Source of the DNA: Lithospermum erythrorhizon | Lineage: Eukaryota > Streptophyta > Magnoliopsida > Boraginales > Boraginaceae | Length of the DNA: 64,000 nucleotides | NCBI GenBank assembly: GCA_019722365.1 | Contig: JADFUC010001840.1 | Span: 62,001-126,000 of the forward strand | Direction of reading: 5' to 3' | Part shown: positions 37,647 through 49,589 of the stretch, one piece after another | Layout of the letters: every line of letters starts with the position of its first letter | Position numbering within the stretch: position 1 is the stretch's first letter | Position numbers and translations under genes: made by a program | Notes under the pieces: model-generated | Seen by the model: only the letters and a program-made list of their open reading frames with translations | Told to the model about the DNA's origin: nothing | Database searches by the model: none

Positions 37647-39640
37647 CTTTATTACTAGGGGTGGTGCGTCCATCCCTCCCCCCTCTCTCTGTTATTGGAG
37701 GGCAAAGTGGCTCTTCTTGTAATTGTATACGGTAGGGTAGAATATAAGCCTGCTTTGCCGGCTCTGTAAATTTTGTGTAAATACTCTCATATAGGTGACA
37801 TGTAAAAGTAGTTAGTGCAGCGTTAGAGTAGAAGAATATTAAATTTATTTTTTTAAGGTGGTAGAGGTAGTGACGAGTCTATTAGCTCCAAAAATGTTGG
37901 TGCATATTTCTAATCTGGACCAACATTTGTAAGTGGTCTCCAAATGTAGTGCTCGTGTATGAACATTCCTTGCAAATTGCAATCACATCTCTTCTTTACT
38001 CTTGTTGGTAGTTAACAATCTGCAAGCAGGTTTTGTGTTTTGTTTTATGTTCATTTTCTTTTGCAACTGGAAGGAGGTAGTGCATACGATACGATATGTA
38101 TATCAATTACGCTAAAAACTCTATAAATTATTATCTTATTATTTTATTAATTTTTGTAAATTTTTTATGCGAGACACGACACTTACAACACGAAGACCTC
38201 AATCGAGGATTAACCCCCTTTCAAAACATACTCTATCCAAGATATGATTTTTTCTTGGGATTCAATCTTTTTCGGGGTTTCTGGGTATTCACTTCTCCTT
38301 CATCCCTTCCTTCTTCTTGTGTTTTGGCTTAGTCTATGTATTTTTTAGAACGTTGTTTCTTTTCTTTTGTCAATTTCTTTAAACACAACTTAGCATAGTC
38401 CGTGTAATTCCTTTTTCTTATTCTAGTTGATTAATGCTGAACGATACCCAATTCCAGCCGAGACTACTTTTGGTACGTGAAAGGGGTAGCTCTACTCTGT
38501 TTTTCTGGAAAAATTGATGACAAGAAACTGTGGCTTCTCCCTGTTCACCTAAACTGACAAATTTATTATTTTAAAAAGTTTATTAATTTATAGCTTATCA
38601 GAAGCTTTTACCAACTTTATCGTAGAATATGTGAACACACCTATATTAAACTTATCGGCAAATCAAATTACTTCCTCCATTCATTTATTTAAGACCCATT
38701 TACTTTTGCACAAAGTTTAAGTAAAATTCAAACATTTCACAAATAAAATTTTTCCTCCAATTTTTTTTACTTAATTTGATAAAAAGGGAACCAAAAAAGG
38801 GATTTCTATTTTGAGAAAATGATTTTTAGATTAACGGATAGAGGGAGTAAGTTATTGACCCAAATTGATTAATGATGCAGTCTGCTAAATTAATTGTTAA
38901 ATACTTTTTTTTTAGTTAATTTTTTTAAAGTAAAAAAAGGTCCACTGTACAAGAATATATGGAGATATCCCAGATGAAAAGATAAACATAAGATCCTATA
39001 CTATCTCCTTACAACGGAGTACAAAATTAAAAACATCATAAAATATCAATTTAGTCCTATAAACTAGTAATACATCAAAGTATAACATCATTTAGTTCCA
39101 ACGAACTAAAAATGCATATTTTAGCTCATATGAGCTAATAATCCATGAAAACCATACTCGAAAGCATGGTTGATCATATATCAAAAGGATGGTTGATCAT
39201 CATTGTTTACAACCAATCTATTTGTCACTCTACTACGGTGACCATCATAGATAGAGTTTGCATTAACATTACACAACTCTTCATTACATAAACTGGATAA
39301 AGATGTAGCTCCACCATTTCCAGTATCTTCAAAGGTGCCTTTATTGATTTATTTACTTGCTTCCAACTCGATCTCCTTCAAATTGTTAAAGCATGTAAGA
39401 GATGTAGGGAACCACAAAAGGTTGCATATGTTTCTGGCACCTTCTCTAATTTCCTGCTGCCACATTTGATCATTCATAATCGCTTTGAAATGCCTGAATC
39501 ATACCTTCTGAGAAAAAACCATCAGTAATAAAGTATAATCGATGATGACTTTTTTGTCCAACAATTGCAAGTCCACTGAAAATTGCTTCCAACAAGTAAA
39601 CTGCAAATGAACTGCTTGTGTAACTATTGCCATTTATTTG
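37647..39640. other. 3' flank of the PHD gene and intergenic DNA
   Basis: About 37650-38080 is probably 3' UTR and downstream sequence. The rest is AT-rich with one Stowaway-like MITE at 38671-38847. No gene is supported. Confidence 0.5.
38671..38847. mobile_element. Stowaway MITE (177 bp) with TA target duplication
   Basis: The left end CTTCCTCCATTCATTTATTT and the inverse of the right end CTCCCTCTATCCGTTAATCT form terminal inverted repeats of the Stowaway type. TA dinucleotides flank both ends (38669-38670 and 38848-38849). Length and AT-rich body fit the Tc1/Mariner-derived family. Confidence 0.8.
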
Positions 39641-40003
39641 ATCAATCAATTCAGTGCTTATAATAACTAGATTACATCCACGATGATAAATTACTATCAG
39701 ATAAATGGCTTTGCAAATGACCTTTTTGTTATGACTGGTGCCACAAGGAAGTCGTTTACCGTACTGAAGGAAGCTTTGTATGAGTTCGTAAAGATGTTTC
39801 AGCTTAATATGTGAAAAGCACTTTGCTATTTTGCAGAACAAATATCGCAAGAGGTAAGAGAGCTGAAAATATAATGAAAATACCTAGGAGCATTGCCAAA
39901 GTATCTTGGAGTCCCACTCACAACTTCACAGCTCTATGCAAGTGATTGGTATTTTCATTATAGCATGAAAATACCTATAGGAGCATTGCCAGTGAAGTCT
40001 TTG
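39640..40003 (+). pseudogene. LINE reverse-transcriptase fragment, left of the nested Copia
   Basis: Plus-strand reading gives FANDLFVMTGATRKSF near 39706, then VLKEALYEFVKMFQLN, FAEQISQEVREL and, near 39900, LPKYLGVPLTTSQLYASDW. This matches plant non-LTR reverse transcriptases around the F/YADD catalytic site and the following YLGVPL motif. The catalytic ADD is AND here. A 25-base piece with ATGAAAATACCTA and GGAGCATTGCCA is duplicated (39874-39898 and 39965-39991). The gene continues after the Copia insertion at 44709. Confidence 0.75.
39999..40003 (+). repeat. Target-site duplication CTTTG, left copy
   Basis: CTTTG directly precedes the TGTTAAC start of the left LTR. The same five bases follow the right LTR at 44709-44713. 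Five bases is the normal Copia duplication length. Confidence 0.85.
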
Positions 40004-40134
40004 TGTTAACGGATACGTATATTGAGTTGTGTATTGTATGTTTCTACTGCTGAGAGCCATTGCGTATTGAACTTCAGAGGGCAAATATATGTATTTACAA
40101 TGTGATAACATAAGAGTTAATCATTCTCTTAATA
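40004..40134 (+). repeat. 5' LTR of the nested Copia (131 bp)
   Basis: It starts TGTTAAC after CTTTG and ends TTAATA next to the primer-binding site. It aligns along its length with 44577-44708, with the closest match in ATTTACAATG and TAATCATTCTCTTAA. Many substitutions separate the two. Confidence 0.8.
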
Positions 40135-40147
40135 TGGTATTACAGCC
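40135..40147 (+). other. Primer-binding site (initiator Met tRNA type)
   Basis: TGGTATTACAGCC directly follows the 5' LTR and differs little from the usual plant Copia site TGGTATCAGAGCC, complementary to the 3' end of initiator methionine tRNA. Confidence 0.75.
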
Positions 40148-40199
40148 AGTTCAACTCTTAGCCATCATCGGATACCACCACCGAAAATTATTCCTAACC

Positions 40200-43100
40200 A
40201 TCACCGATACCACCACCTAAAAATTATTCTTCTTATTCTTGCGACCACCGACTGGAGCACCACTACGAGCAACCCATCGAACTACAACGAACCCAACCCG
40301 GCCGCTGACCCCGACAACACCGACAACCCAATCATCCCCGGACCGACTGATCCCGACGCTTCACGTGTAGCTATCGCATAGACCCCTCGTCTCCCTATTA
40401 CCTTAGCTCCAATGACAACCCCGAAATATTATTTATTTAGTCAAACCAACCGCCACAATTACTTAAGAATGGTCTTGTTCCATGAAACTTTCACGAGGAC
40501 GACGAAAATATGGGTTTCATAGACGGTTCGCTTGCCAAAACCGCAAACCGGAATTTTGGGGCGATTGGGATTTGTCATTCAATTTACCTCGTACAACGGA
40601 TCCTTAATACTATCGAAAGTATTAATAAAGCAGCGGATTTTTCCCTATTACGCCAAGTAAGCAAAGCCGCATGGATATGATTGTTTCACGATATACTGTC
40701 ACAAATGGCCAACGGAAACAAGATTTGAACATGCTCTCTCCAATGTAAGCAACTCCTAACAGGTTATGATTATTTTGGGAAATTAGAAAGTTATGGGACG
40801 CATTTGCTGCTTGCAATCCGATCCTCGCGTGTGGTACGCGGTACGGGAGAACACTGGCAACGCCTCGCCTTTAACGAAGAAAAGTTCCATGATTTTCTCT
40901 GTGCATCTGCCTGTATGCCACCGGTTTGGCCACCTAATGCTCTCACCATTTTGACAAGACCATCTACCTTTTGATTGGGCGTTTGCCATGAATCAGAGGG
41001 ACAATCAGATAAGAGAAAACAATGTTGTTAAGCCCGGGCGCTCAGCGGATGTAATGACTTTCGCGTTTCCACGCAAACAAATCCAATCACTTCAAGTCCC
41101 GCTTTCTACCTAACGTCACACGCATCGCTTTTGTCATCGCAATGTCGAGTCTACATGTTTTGGGAAGAACGTTTCCGAGCGCGGGGGCGACGGCCTCGTA
41201 GCGGACGGGCGGACTGTCAAGTTCGAATCGCAGCGGCGGACTTCCTACTATCGTCCGCGAAAGTAGCCGAGGCACGGGCGGTCAATTTCGGCGCTGCACG
41301 CATCGACTAAGACGGGGTCGTGAGTGGATTTTATTCCAGAGTAAGGCCGATCGACGAAGGTACCGTTATCACTTCGGGTTCCTCGACAGTAAAATCTAAT
41401 GATCAGTTTTGCATCGGGAAGTTTATCGGATGTATGGATTATCGATCTCGGTGCTTCAATCACGCGACGGGTAATTTATTATTATGTTGTCGAACATCCT
41501 GACATGTCTCCTCAGACGTGTTGGTCTGGACGGTAGTAAAGTTACATCTTTTAAACGTGGCTCCGCTCGATTATCTTCCTTTAACTTTACACACGGTTTA
41601 TTATGTTCCAAACTTTGATTGTAACTCATATACACCGACCGAAGATATCGGACAGGTTGTTTATCAGGCAAAATATGGTCGTTTTATTCGACCTCGCGAT
41701 CGGCGGACAAAGCCATTGACTCGTGAACGGCGGGGGACTTTACTACTCAACGGACAACGAGAGTTAATCGAGTAGCCAAAACAGATCCTGCTCTTGGCAT
41801 CGCTGCGCAGGGCCATCCGCCTTCCTCCAAAGTTGTTTTACTATTTACTTTGAGTTCGAATAACGCTCTAGATGACCCTTAGATATTTGCTTTCAAGCAA
41901 AGCGTACACGTGATTTGTTTGTTTCAAGTGCAATAAAAAGATGTCGCTTTTTCTTTTGATTTGATCCATTGCGACGCATGGGTCCATATAAGACGCTGGT
42001 CTAATCAGGGCGCCGTTTTTCTTACAATTGTCGGCGATTTCTCTCAAGCGTATGGATATTTTTGGCGAATGATAAAACAAGTTTTTTTCCTTCACGCCGT
42101 TCATGGCTATAGTGAGGCCGAATTTGACGGGTCGCGGTTAAAATAAAGCGTAAAGGATAATGGCATCAATTTTTGTTTAAAGCAAGATTGCACCGCGGCA
42201 TTATTTTCTCCAAACATCCCGCTGGGTTGCACACCTCAAAGAACGGGCAGAGTTGAACGGAAACATAGCACATTTTGAATGTCGCACGAGCCTCAAGCTC
42301 CAAGCCAATCCTACCTACGTAGTTTCGGGGTGATTGTTGTCAGCTGGCTATTTGATCAATCGACGCCATCGCAAAGTTAGGTTTTAAAACCCAGACGTTA
42401 TTTGGTTTGGAAATGTGTTATGTTCATAATCCGCGGTGCTAAATCGCATGCAAGTTCAAGAGTAGGAGCCAAAATGTACCTTAGGCTACCCGCTTGGTGC
42501 AGGCGGAAGTGTACGATGAAACTAAAGAATACTTTGTGTCTCGCGACGTAGCCTGGCTGAAACTGCTTCCGCTTGCTCAGCCTTGATCCTCCCAGAAGTC
42601 GATAATGGCCAGTTGGGATGCTGTATTCCAACCAAGAATGACGATGATGATTTTGCTTGCCTTTACTCCTATCTCGATGATATAACCTCAAGAAGTGGAG
42701 CCCTCGAGTCGACACTATAACTCCGCAGCGGATCCGGAACCCGAAGTCCACGATATAGCACCCGCGGGCGATCCGAGCATGAAGCCGACATATACCTCCG
42801 CGTCGAACCCGCGGCTAATTTAACATTTAACGAAAGAAGCCGGACTTTGTTCGCGCTGGGAATAATGAAGAAATTCTCCGAGTCGCGGATCGACACGGTA
42901 TGAGGACGCGAACTTCCTTCCGTGCGCCCGCGATTTCAGGGTACACACCATTTCATTCAACTACTCTATCGCCTGCTCGCATCGCCAATTCACCGAAGTC
43001 ATCGCCAACTTCCTCAATCGCCTCTACTCTTTGTCTAATTATGTTGATAGTACTGCTGACGCCATTACGTGTTAGCTTTCGTTCTCACTACGTATTGCCA

Positions 43101-44560
43101 ACCAAATTCTTTCAAAGAAGCTACGCTGACTCGACGGCGCTATAATGGCTTAAAAACGGAGATCCAGCGCCTTGAAAAATAATAACACATGTACACCGGC
43201 CTCTGCCGCTCGAAACAAGACTCGGAAGTCAGCCGATATACAAAGTTAAAGATCATCGGATGGCACGGTAGAAACGTTTAAGGCTCGACGTAGTTTCGGA
43301 ACCATCAATGCAGGGTATCGACTATTCGGATACATTTCCGCACTAAGCCATAAGCATTTGTTATCAAGTCAACTCTTCTAAATTGCCGCGCTCAAGTGGG
43401 GCTGACGTGAACTTCACCAAACGGACGCAAGATAATGCTTTTCCCCGCACGGGGATTTAAATGCAGGAAGTTTACGAAAATTCCACCGGTTTCGAAAGCA
43501 AAAGTGCCGCCACCGTTGTGCATGTCATGCCTTCGCAGTCATTTTGTATGGTTTAAAAGCAGCTCCTCGACGTTGGGTTTCCAGAAGTTTGGTTGACGCA
43601 TCATGACAATATGGTTTCGTCTCTGCCTTACTCCCGACTACTCATTGCTCACCTATTTTAGAAAAACACCAATTTGGAATGTCTTAGTAAAATGTGGATG
43701 ATTTAATTATTTCTCGTAATAACCGGGCCGATATCATGATTTAAAGATTACTTGCACACGTGAGCCACATGAAGCCAATGAAAATTGGCATTGGGTATCA
43801 TGCAGGGCACGAGCCTCATGTATTTTTCCTCACAAAGTACTCTCTCGATGTTGTCTCTCGAAAATGTGTCTTCTAGGTTCGAACCCTGCATTCCTTTGGC
43901 TGGAACAGACCAAAATCGGGGCTTTCGACTAGCCCTGCACTCGCAGATGGGGAGAAATATCGACGACTTGTGGACGTCTTCTCTATTTGGCTTTTACTCG
44001 ACTCGTATATTTGTTGTGTACATGTTCGCTCTCAATTCCTACAGCCAAAGTGAAGAATATCGTCGGGTTTCCGCACCGAGTTGTCCACATTCAGCGGTCT
44101 CCGGTTAAGCGAGTACCGGGTTAAACGCGATGCGCCTCGAGCGATTTTTGACGTGCAGTCATTCTACAACAAGGCGATCGCAATAGGGATTGAGCAATAA
44201 GTTCGATCTCCCCGTTTCCTGAAATCGGCAAACAAGACATCGGTGTCTTTGTTCTTCGCTCAAGCGTAATATGTGGCAAATGCGAAACCGATACGCTAAT
44301 TGCTGGACAAGGGCCTCCCTCGAGGTTCCGGGGTTCGTATACACGGCCCGGCCGGTAATATCGATACTAATTTTTCAGATCTCGCAGACGTAATCCCGTA
44401 TTTGCGAATGCTCAAGATATCAAGCTGATTGCCATTTCATACACGCCTAGATTTCGCACTATTACTTACATCTCATGTATCCAATGACATCTTTACTGCC
44501 CTTTAACAAATAAATTTAATTTTTATTTTCTTGACAAATGGGCATACACAACTCGGCGCT
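40200..44560 (+). pseudogene. Copia gag-pol of the nested element, heavily decayed
   Basis: Short readable parts only. Near 41545-41640 VKLHLLNVAPLDYLPL and VYYVPNFDCN correspond to the protease-to-integrase region, where related elements read VLYVPNFDCNLLS. Near 43555-43620 YGLK followed by PRRW marks the RT. Near 43695 a VDD-like stretch followed by LIIS marks the RT active-site region. Near 43955-44060 EKYRRLVD and VHVRSQFLQ mark the RT-to-RNase H transition. Near 44500-44570 TNKFNF and the PPT region end pol. No open frame exceeds about 107 codons, and stops and frameshifts are everywhere. ORFs such as 43785-44108 are fragments of this. Confidence 0.7.
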
Positions 44561-44576
44561 GCCTCCAACTCGAAAG

Positions 44577-44708
44577 TACAAGAATCTGACACGATATCGG
44601 AATACAGACAGATGTTTCAATAATAAAGAGCCCATTAGCGATTAACCTCAGGAGCATAAATACGCGATTTACAATGCGATAATATAACAGCTAATCATTC
44701 TCTTAACA
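44577..44708 (+). repeat. 3' LTR of the nested Copia (132 bp)
   Basis: It aligns with the 5' LTR, ends TTAACA, and is followed by CTTTG. Where the left copy has ATGTATTTACAATGTG this copy has ACGCGATTTACAATGCG, so it keeps CpG where the other has TG or CA. Confidence 0.8.
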
Positions 44709-44713
44709 CTTTG
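44709..44713 (+). repeat. Target-site duplication CTTTG, right copy
   Basis: The same five bases as 39999-40003, directly after the 3' LTR. Removing the Copia and one copy rejoins the two halves of the LINE. Confidence 0.85.
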
Positions 44714-46056
44714 TGATAAAGTGGGTGAGCAGAATAAATGGATGGGGCACAGATATTTGAGCGCAGGAAGATTGGCTTTACTAATTCTGGAAGTTGTTTG
44801 GCATTACAAATTATTGCCCAGTGTGTTCCTGCCTATTAGAGTTATGAATGAGATTGAAAAAGTTGTCAGAAACTTTTTGTGGGGAAGTGTAATCAAGTCA
44901 AAGCTCGTTGCCTGGTCTCAGGTGGAAAGAAGAAGAATGAGGATGGTTGAGGAATTAAGAGATTGTTGGATTGGAATAAGGAATGTATAAGCCAACATGT
45001 GTGGGACCTCTGTAATTCTAAACAAACTATGGGTTAAGTGGATTCACAAATACAAATTGAAAAGGAAGTGTGTGTGGGATGTGAAGGGGAAAAGTACAGA
45101 TTCTTGAGTATGGAAAAGGTTGCTAAGACTTAGAGATCAACTGCAACAGTGTATCAAAATTAATGTTGGAAGTGGAACTGAATGCTGTTTTCTGTATGAT
45201 AATTGACATAGTTGGGGACCTTTGCATAATGTGCTAACTAAAGAGGAAATTAGTAGTATGAGAATTCAAGATACTGATACAGTTGCAGATGTTGTGAATA
45301 GAAACTTTCATGTAGTTGGCAGAATAGGTACTCCAAGATTATTAGAGTTGTAGAGTAATCTTTCAGGTTTGATAGCATGGAAGGAAGACAAAGTTATGTG
45401 GATGAATAATGAGAAGTTTAGATGTGCAAAGGCCTAGGATGCTCTTAGACAGCAAGACAATAAAAATGAGTGGTTCAAAGTGATATGGAGTAGAGGGAAT
45501 GTTCCAAAACACTGCATGCTAGCATGGATGATGTGCCTGGGTAGATTATATACAAAGGACAAATTGTTGAGGTGGAATATGATTCAAGATGATTGTTCTA
45601 TGTTTTGTGGAGAGAAGGAGAGCTTAGAGCACTTGTTTTTTACATGTGACTATGCGAAAGAGGTGTGAAGGAAGTTTCTCATGTATATTAAGCTATACCA
45701 TCAGCCTGGAACATGGAAAGAAGAACTGGAGATTATGATTGCTCATGGGAGAGGTAAAAGTCTGCTCAACCAGATCAGGAGAATGAGTTTTGTTTGTGTC
45801 ATATATCACATTTGGTGTGAAAGAAATTGCACAATTTTTAATCGTAGGAGTTGTCCAGTAGATCAGCTTGTGTATAAATGTATGAATACCATTAGAGATA
45901 GAGTGTTATGTTTGAAAAATGTTCCAAACACCAAGGTTAACTGGACCTTGTGTGCTGAATGGAATTTCAGCATGAGGATGAGGTTGAGGTGCAGGGTTGG
46001 CTCTGGTGTAATTTGTTCATTGCTTTATATGAAATAAATTTTTTCTTTTAAAAAAG
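44709..46056 (+). pseudogene. LINE reverse transcriptase, C-terminal part with zinc-binding domain
   Basis: Reading frames continue the LINE interrupted by the Copia. The series is LCDKVGEQNKWMGHRYLSAG near 44712, LPIRVMNEIEKVVRNFLWGS, LWVKWIHKYKLKRKCVWDV near 45020, then the zf-RVT domain at 45480-45668 (VIWSRGNVPKHCMLAWMM, RLYTKDKLLRW, CSMFCGEKESLEHLFFTC), and a tail at 45681-46000 (IYHIWCERNCTIFNRR). Stops and frameshifts break it. The end AATAAATTTTTTCTTTTAAA at about 46033-46052 fits a LINE 3' tail. LINEs copy themselves by target-primed reverse transcription. CpG is scarce here, unlike the inserted Copia. Confidence 0.85.
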
Positions 46057-46059
46057 ATT

Positions 46060-47906
46060 CATTAATTAAATTCATTAGTTTCAATTAATTCCAATGAATA
46101 ATTAAATTTAATCTAATCTTATTAGAATCTATTTTAATGTGGTTAAAACAAATCATTAAAATAATTCTCAATGTTAAATTAAATTAATACAATTTAATCG
46201 ATTTCTAACAAATCAATTCTAACAAAAATCCATCGCTAATCAGCCAATCAAATCAAAACTCAATTAACCTATTAAATAATTAAATTGGACTATCCAACAT
46301 TACGTAGTTGACCGGTTCGATCATCCCCAGAAGAGCCAACCCGCGAACCGGCCCACCAGGCTCAAACCCACCAGCCTGCTGAAGTGAACGCGGACCAATG
46401 CCCTACATCGATCAGACGTTCAAAATGAGTTTGAACGCCCACGCCTACGTCTAAACATCATAAATCGCCACGCCCATTGCTCACATGGTGCCGATGCTGG
46501 GCCGATACGCCATTACAATGACGCGCCACCGGATTGATGACGCTGGATGACATTTACAAAGTTGACGGTATGCCACGTGGTCATCCACGCAATCGCCACG
46601 GTCGCCCGAAACGACGATCCGGTCGGTCGCAGTTCGGGGTCGTCGAAACTGGCTCGACCCGAAATAACGGTCCGTCAACGAAGCCACTGCTTGGACGGGC
46701 CAACTCGCTTGACTTTCGAGTCATGACAACACGCCCGACGTCACTGGCCGATGCAATACGCTTCCGACCTTCTCTGGTCTGATATGATTCATAACAGAAT
46801 CGACGGTCTTTACTTGTCAATTAATAAACCGGAGCAGAAAATTAATTAAAAATCGAAAATTCTCAAAAAAATCAAAAAAATATTATTTGAAAATTTTTCA
46901 CATTAATAAATTTCGAAAATAATTAACAATTAATTATATTTAATTATTTTATTAACATAACTCTTCTATAGGAACTAAAACACCATTAATTACAAATTAA
47001 ACATGCAAATCAGTTCATAATTCAATAGAAACGCTTTTTACATTATTTCATAATTGTATCTCACGTAACATGAGCTCGAGGCCACCGTTGATGTTTATTA
47101 TTCAATTCAATCAGCTTCTAAACTAATTTGACGCGAATCCCATATACTACTGGATATACAAAATAATAAATAGGAATTACAAATGTGTACCTTTCTTCGA
47201 ATATTTTAATTCATGATCTAAAACGTATTTAACTCATATACCCAAAAGACGCAGATTCTTAGGGCAAGAAAGATCCACACTAAGAAATTCACACCCGACC
47301 TCCTCCCTCAAGGCTTTACTGTAACGACAGCGAACCAAACAATAATGAAAGTTAAACTAATTTCTTCCTAAGCAAGTATGGGTCGGTCGAACTAAAGATA
47401 TTTAGAGAATTCTTTCGACTTCAAAAAGTCAAGAACTGGAGCAAATCCGGTTATGAGAGGGTGAGCTCTCTATTTATGTACACAAACGAATGGCATTTTT
47501 AAGAGATAAAAACCCACAAACCCCATCCAAATCCTACCGCCTAGCCGACTCTCCCTAAACCCAAAACCCAATCTTGCCCCTGAATGTTTTCTCTTATTTT
47601 TCACTTTAAAATCAGAAGTTATAATACATATTATTATTACTGGTTTACTATTTGTAAGTATCTTCCGATTTATCGGATCGACAATATGCTATATTGTATA
47701 ATATTAACCAATTATCATCTTAATATATAGATTATGAATGACCCTGCAGCTCATCATAACCCCTAATGCGATTCCGATAAATTCTAAATAGTAATTGTCT
47801 AACAATTAATATATATTGACTTTATAGTCTCAACGTATACCTAAGTTGATCAATCAAATTGCTCAATCCGACATTTTACGAGATATAATATCTCTTAGTT
47901 CCAACA
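46060..47906 (-). repeat. Probable LTR of a minus-strand Copia remnant
   Basis: Read on the minus strand it begins TGTTGGAACTAAGAG at 47906, directly after a purine-rich stretch (47907-47950), as a 3' LTR should. It contains an unusual GC-rich block (46310-46800) in otherwise AT-rich DNA. The far end is unclear because it meets the LINE tail at about 46056. Two long overlapping ORFs in the GC-rich block are by-products of its composition. Confidence 0.5.
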
Positions 47907-48227
47907 CATCAATGAATCCTCTTCTTTCTTGGCCTCATTCCTCTCACTCTGATTCATTTATTATATTCGTGTTTGATCAAAATACTTTCTTTCAAGAAGT
48001 GTAATACAAGCAGGCTGGTACCCTCTTTATAATGCCTTTTCCTATGCTCAATCCCTACGATCCTCAAGGACACCCCTTCGTTGCAACCTTTATACGTAGA
48101 ATCGATTTATGCCCTCAAAGAACAATTTAGCATTAAAGTGTCCGTCAATGTACCATTACCATTTTGTTCCCATAGTTGTTCTTCCATCAGTCCCTACAAA
48201 TAGTAGGACCCCGACCACCACACTGAT

Positions 48228-48780
48228 TCATTCAATAATTCCCTCATCGAAAACCGAACAACCATCCTTAGAGTTCAAGAATCGGTACTTCCCAAAGAAG
48301 ATGACTTGCATCGTGAACCCCTCTACGCTGGATTCATAACTATTTCTAGAATCTGCCACAATAATTAAAGCTTTCCATTCATCATCAACAATAAATTCGA
48401 TAGTTACCAATTGATTAATAATGTTTTTCATATTATTGAAGTGTGTGTTTAGAGAAGTACCTTTAACTATCTTCAAATTAAAGAGATTTTTCATAAGAAA
48501 TACCATATTTTGAAAGAAGGGGCTTTCTTACGCATCCGACGGCACGCTCATTGCCCTCATTGTTGCGGGTCTCTTTTCGCCACATTACGAGATACACGCT
48601 ATCAAGAAGCTTCAATCGGATCTCCCTGTAACTTTCCCTGCCTGGGCTTGTTCCACTTCTTATGGGCCATCTCTTTCGGCTTCTAGTAAATTGTCAAATG
48701 TTCTTCTCAGATACGATAATTCAATTTACATATTTCACAATCGAAAATTAATTCCATCAAATAACTGCCACCTTGCAAAG
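48228..48780 (-). pseudogene. Copia gag remnant
   Basis: On the minus strand, FDGINFR near 48760 resembles the conserved start of Copia gag (FDGTNF). The open part 48506-48228 (NLFNLKIVKGTSLNTHFNNM, IINQLVTIEFIVDDEWKALI) matches the UBN2-type gag core. Gag forms the particle around the element RNA. The frame is broken between the two parts, and no integrase or RT follows before the LTR at 47906, so most of pol is deleted. Confidence 0.65.
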
Positions 48781-48839
48781 ATCGTAACTCCTTAGTCTCC
48801 ACCATAATCCCTCCGAATTTCATTTCTTGATTATCGCAA

Positions 48840-48856
48840 CCTTGCTCGATACCAAT
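48840..48856 (-). other. Primer-binding site and LTR end of the minus-strand Copia
   Basis: Minus-strand ATTGGTATCGAGCAAGG resembles the initiator-Met tRNA site (TGGTATCAGAGCAAGG). It directly follows GATTCTAACA, an LTR end whose plus-strand start TGTTAGAATC is at 48857. This orients the element leftward. Confidence 0.65.
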
Positions 48857-49330
48857 TGTTAGAATCATACATCGTTACTGCACAAATTCGATGTACCTCA
48901 AATTAATATAATAACTAGATTTCACCGAGGATGATAAACTAATACCGATTGACATTTCTACACTAATTCGCATTACATGACAAACAAAAAAGAGAAAGCA
49001 ATAAACGACAGATTTAATTCCTGCTCACCCTCAATATAGCAATTCAAAGATGGCCGATCCACTAATAACTTCGTGAAGCACCGACATAATTTACTGTGTT
49101 AACCCTATTCGCCTTCAATTAAATATTTTCTTTATGACAAAACTCTAATTACAAAGTTGCTATAAATCTCTCAAGATATTTTCATGATTTTAATATTCAA
49201 TACAATAATAATCAATCAATATAGGCTAAAGTCTTCTAGATATTACTTGTCTCCCAATTATTTAATTATATAGGCTAAGTTTTATCAACTTACCTTTGAA
49301 AAACTTAATCATATTTAAACTTGTCATCAA
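48857..49330 (-). repeat. Probable 5' LTR fragment of the minus-strand Copia
   Basis: It starts TGTTAGAATC on the plus strand, next to the primer-binding site. The far boundary is not visible; the limit is set where AT-rich LTR-like sequence gives way to the kinase relic region. No clear match to 46060-47906 was seen, so the two may belong to different insertions. Confidence 0.4.
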
Positions 49331-49589
49331 ATTATCTAAATATGGCTTCACAGTCCAATCTGTTTTGAGTGCAGAAGCTTTGCCAAGCAATTGAGTTTCA
49401 TTGTATTGCTCATTGTTGAATACCAAAGCATTTTTGTTTAGCCAAATACTCCGCTAACAAGAAAAATTTCATCTTGGATAAAGGATTGTTTGTTTTTGAA
49501 TTTAAGAACAAATTTTGAAATAGTTTCTGTAAGATTATGATTTGAAAAGGATAAGAAATCAATGCCAATATGCCAAAAAAAATTAATAT

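Larger units (their letters stand above)
40004..44708 (+). mobile_element. Full-length but decayed Ty1/Copia element with very short LTRs, nested in a LINE
   Basis: Boundaries are set by a CTTTG target duplication on both sides, similar terminal repeats of about 131-132 bases, and a primer-binding site directly after the left LTR. The interior carries Copia gag-pol remains in order. It splits a LINE reverse transcriptase whose halves lie at 39640-40003 and 44709-46056. The interior is CpG-rich compared with the LINE around it. Confidence 0.85.

Noticed and set aside
39470..39850. 126-codon minus-strand ORF
   Set aside because: The plus strand over this stretch reads LINE reverse transcriptase (ANDLFVMTGATRKSF, ISQEVREL), so the minus ORF is its antisense shadow.
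43790..43900. tRNA-like T-loop GGTTCGAACCC near 43876
   Set aside because: No matching acceptor stem, A-box or anticodon arm at the right distance; it lies in Copia pol.
46534..46820. Overlapping 79- and 82-codon ORFs on both strands
   Set aside because: Both result from stop-poor GC-rich DNA within an LTR; Arg-rich, low-complexity translations.
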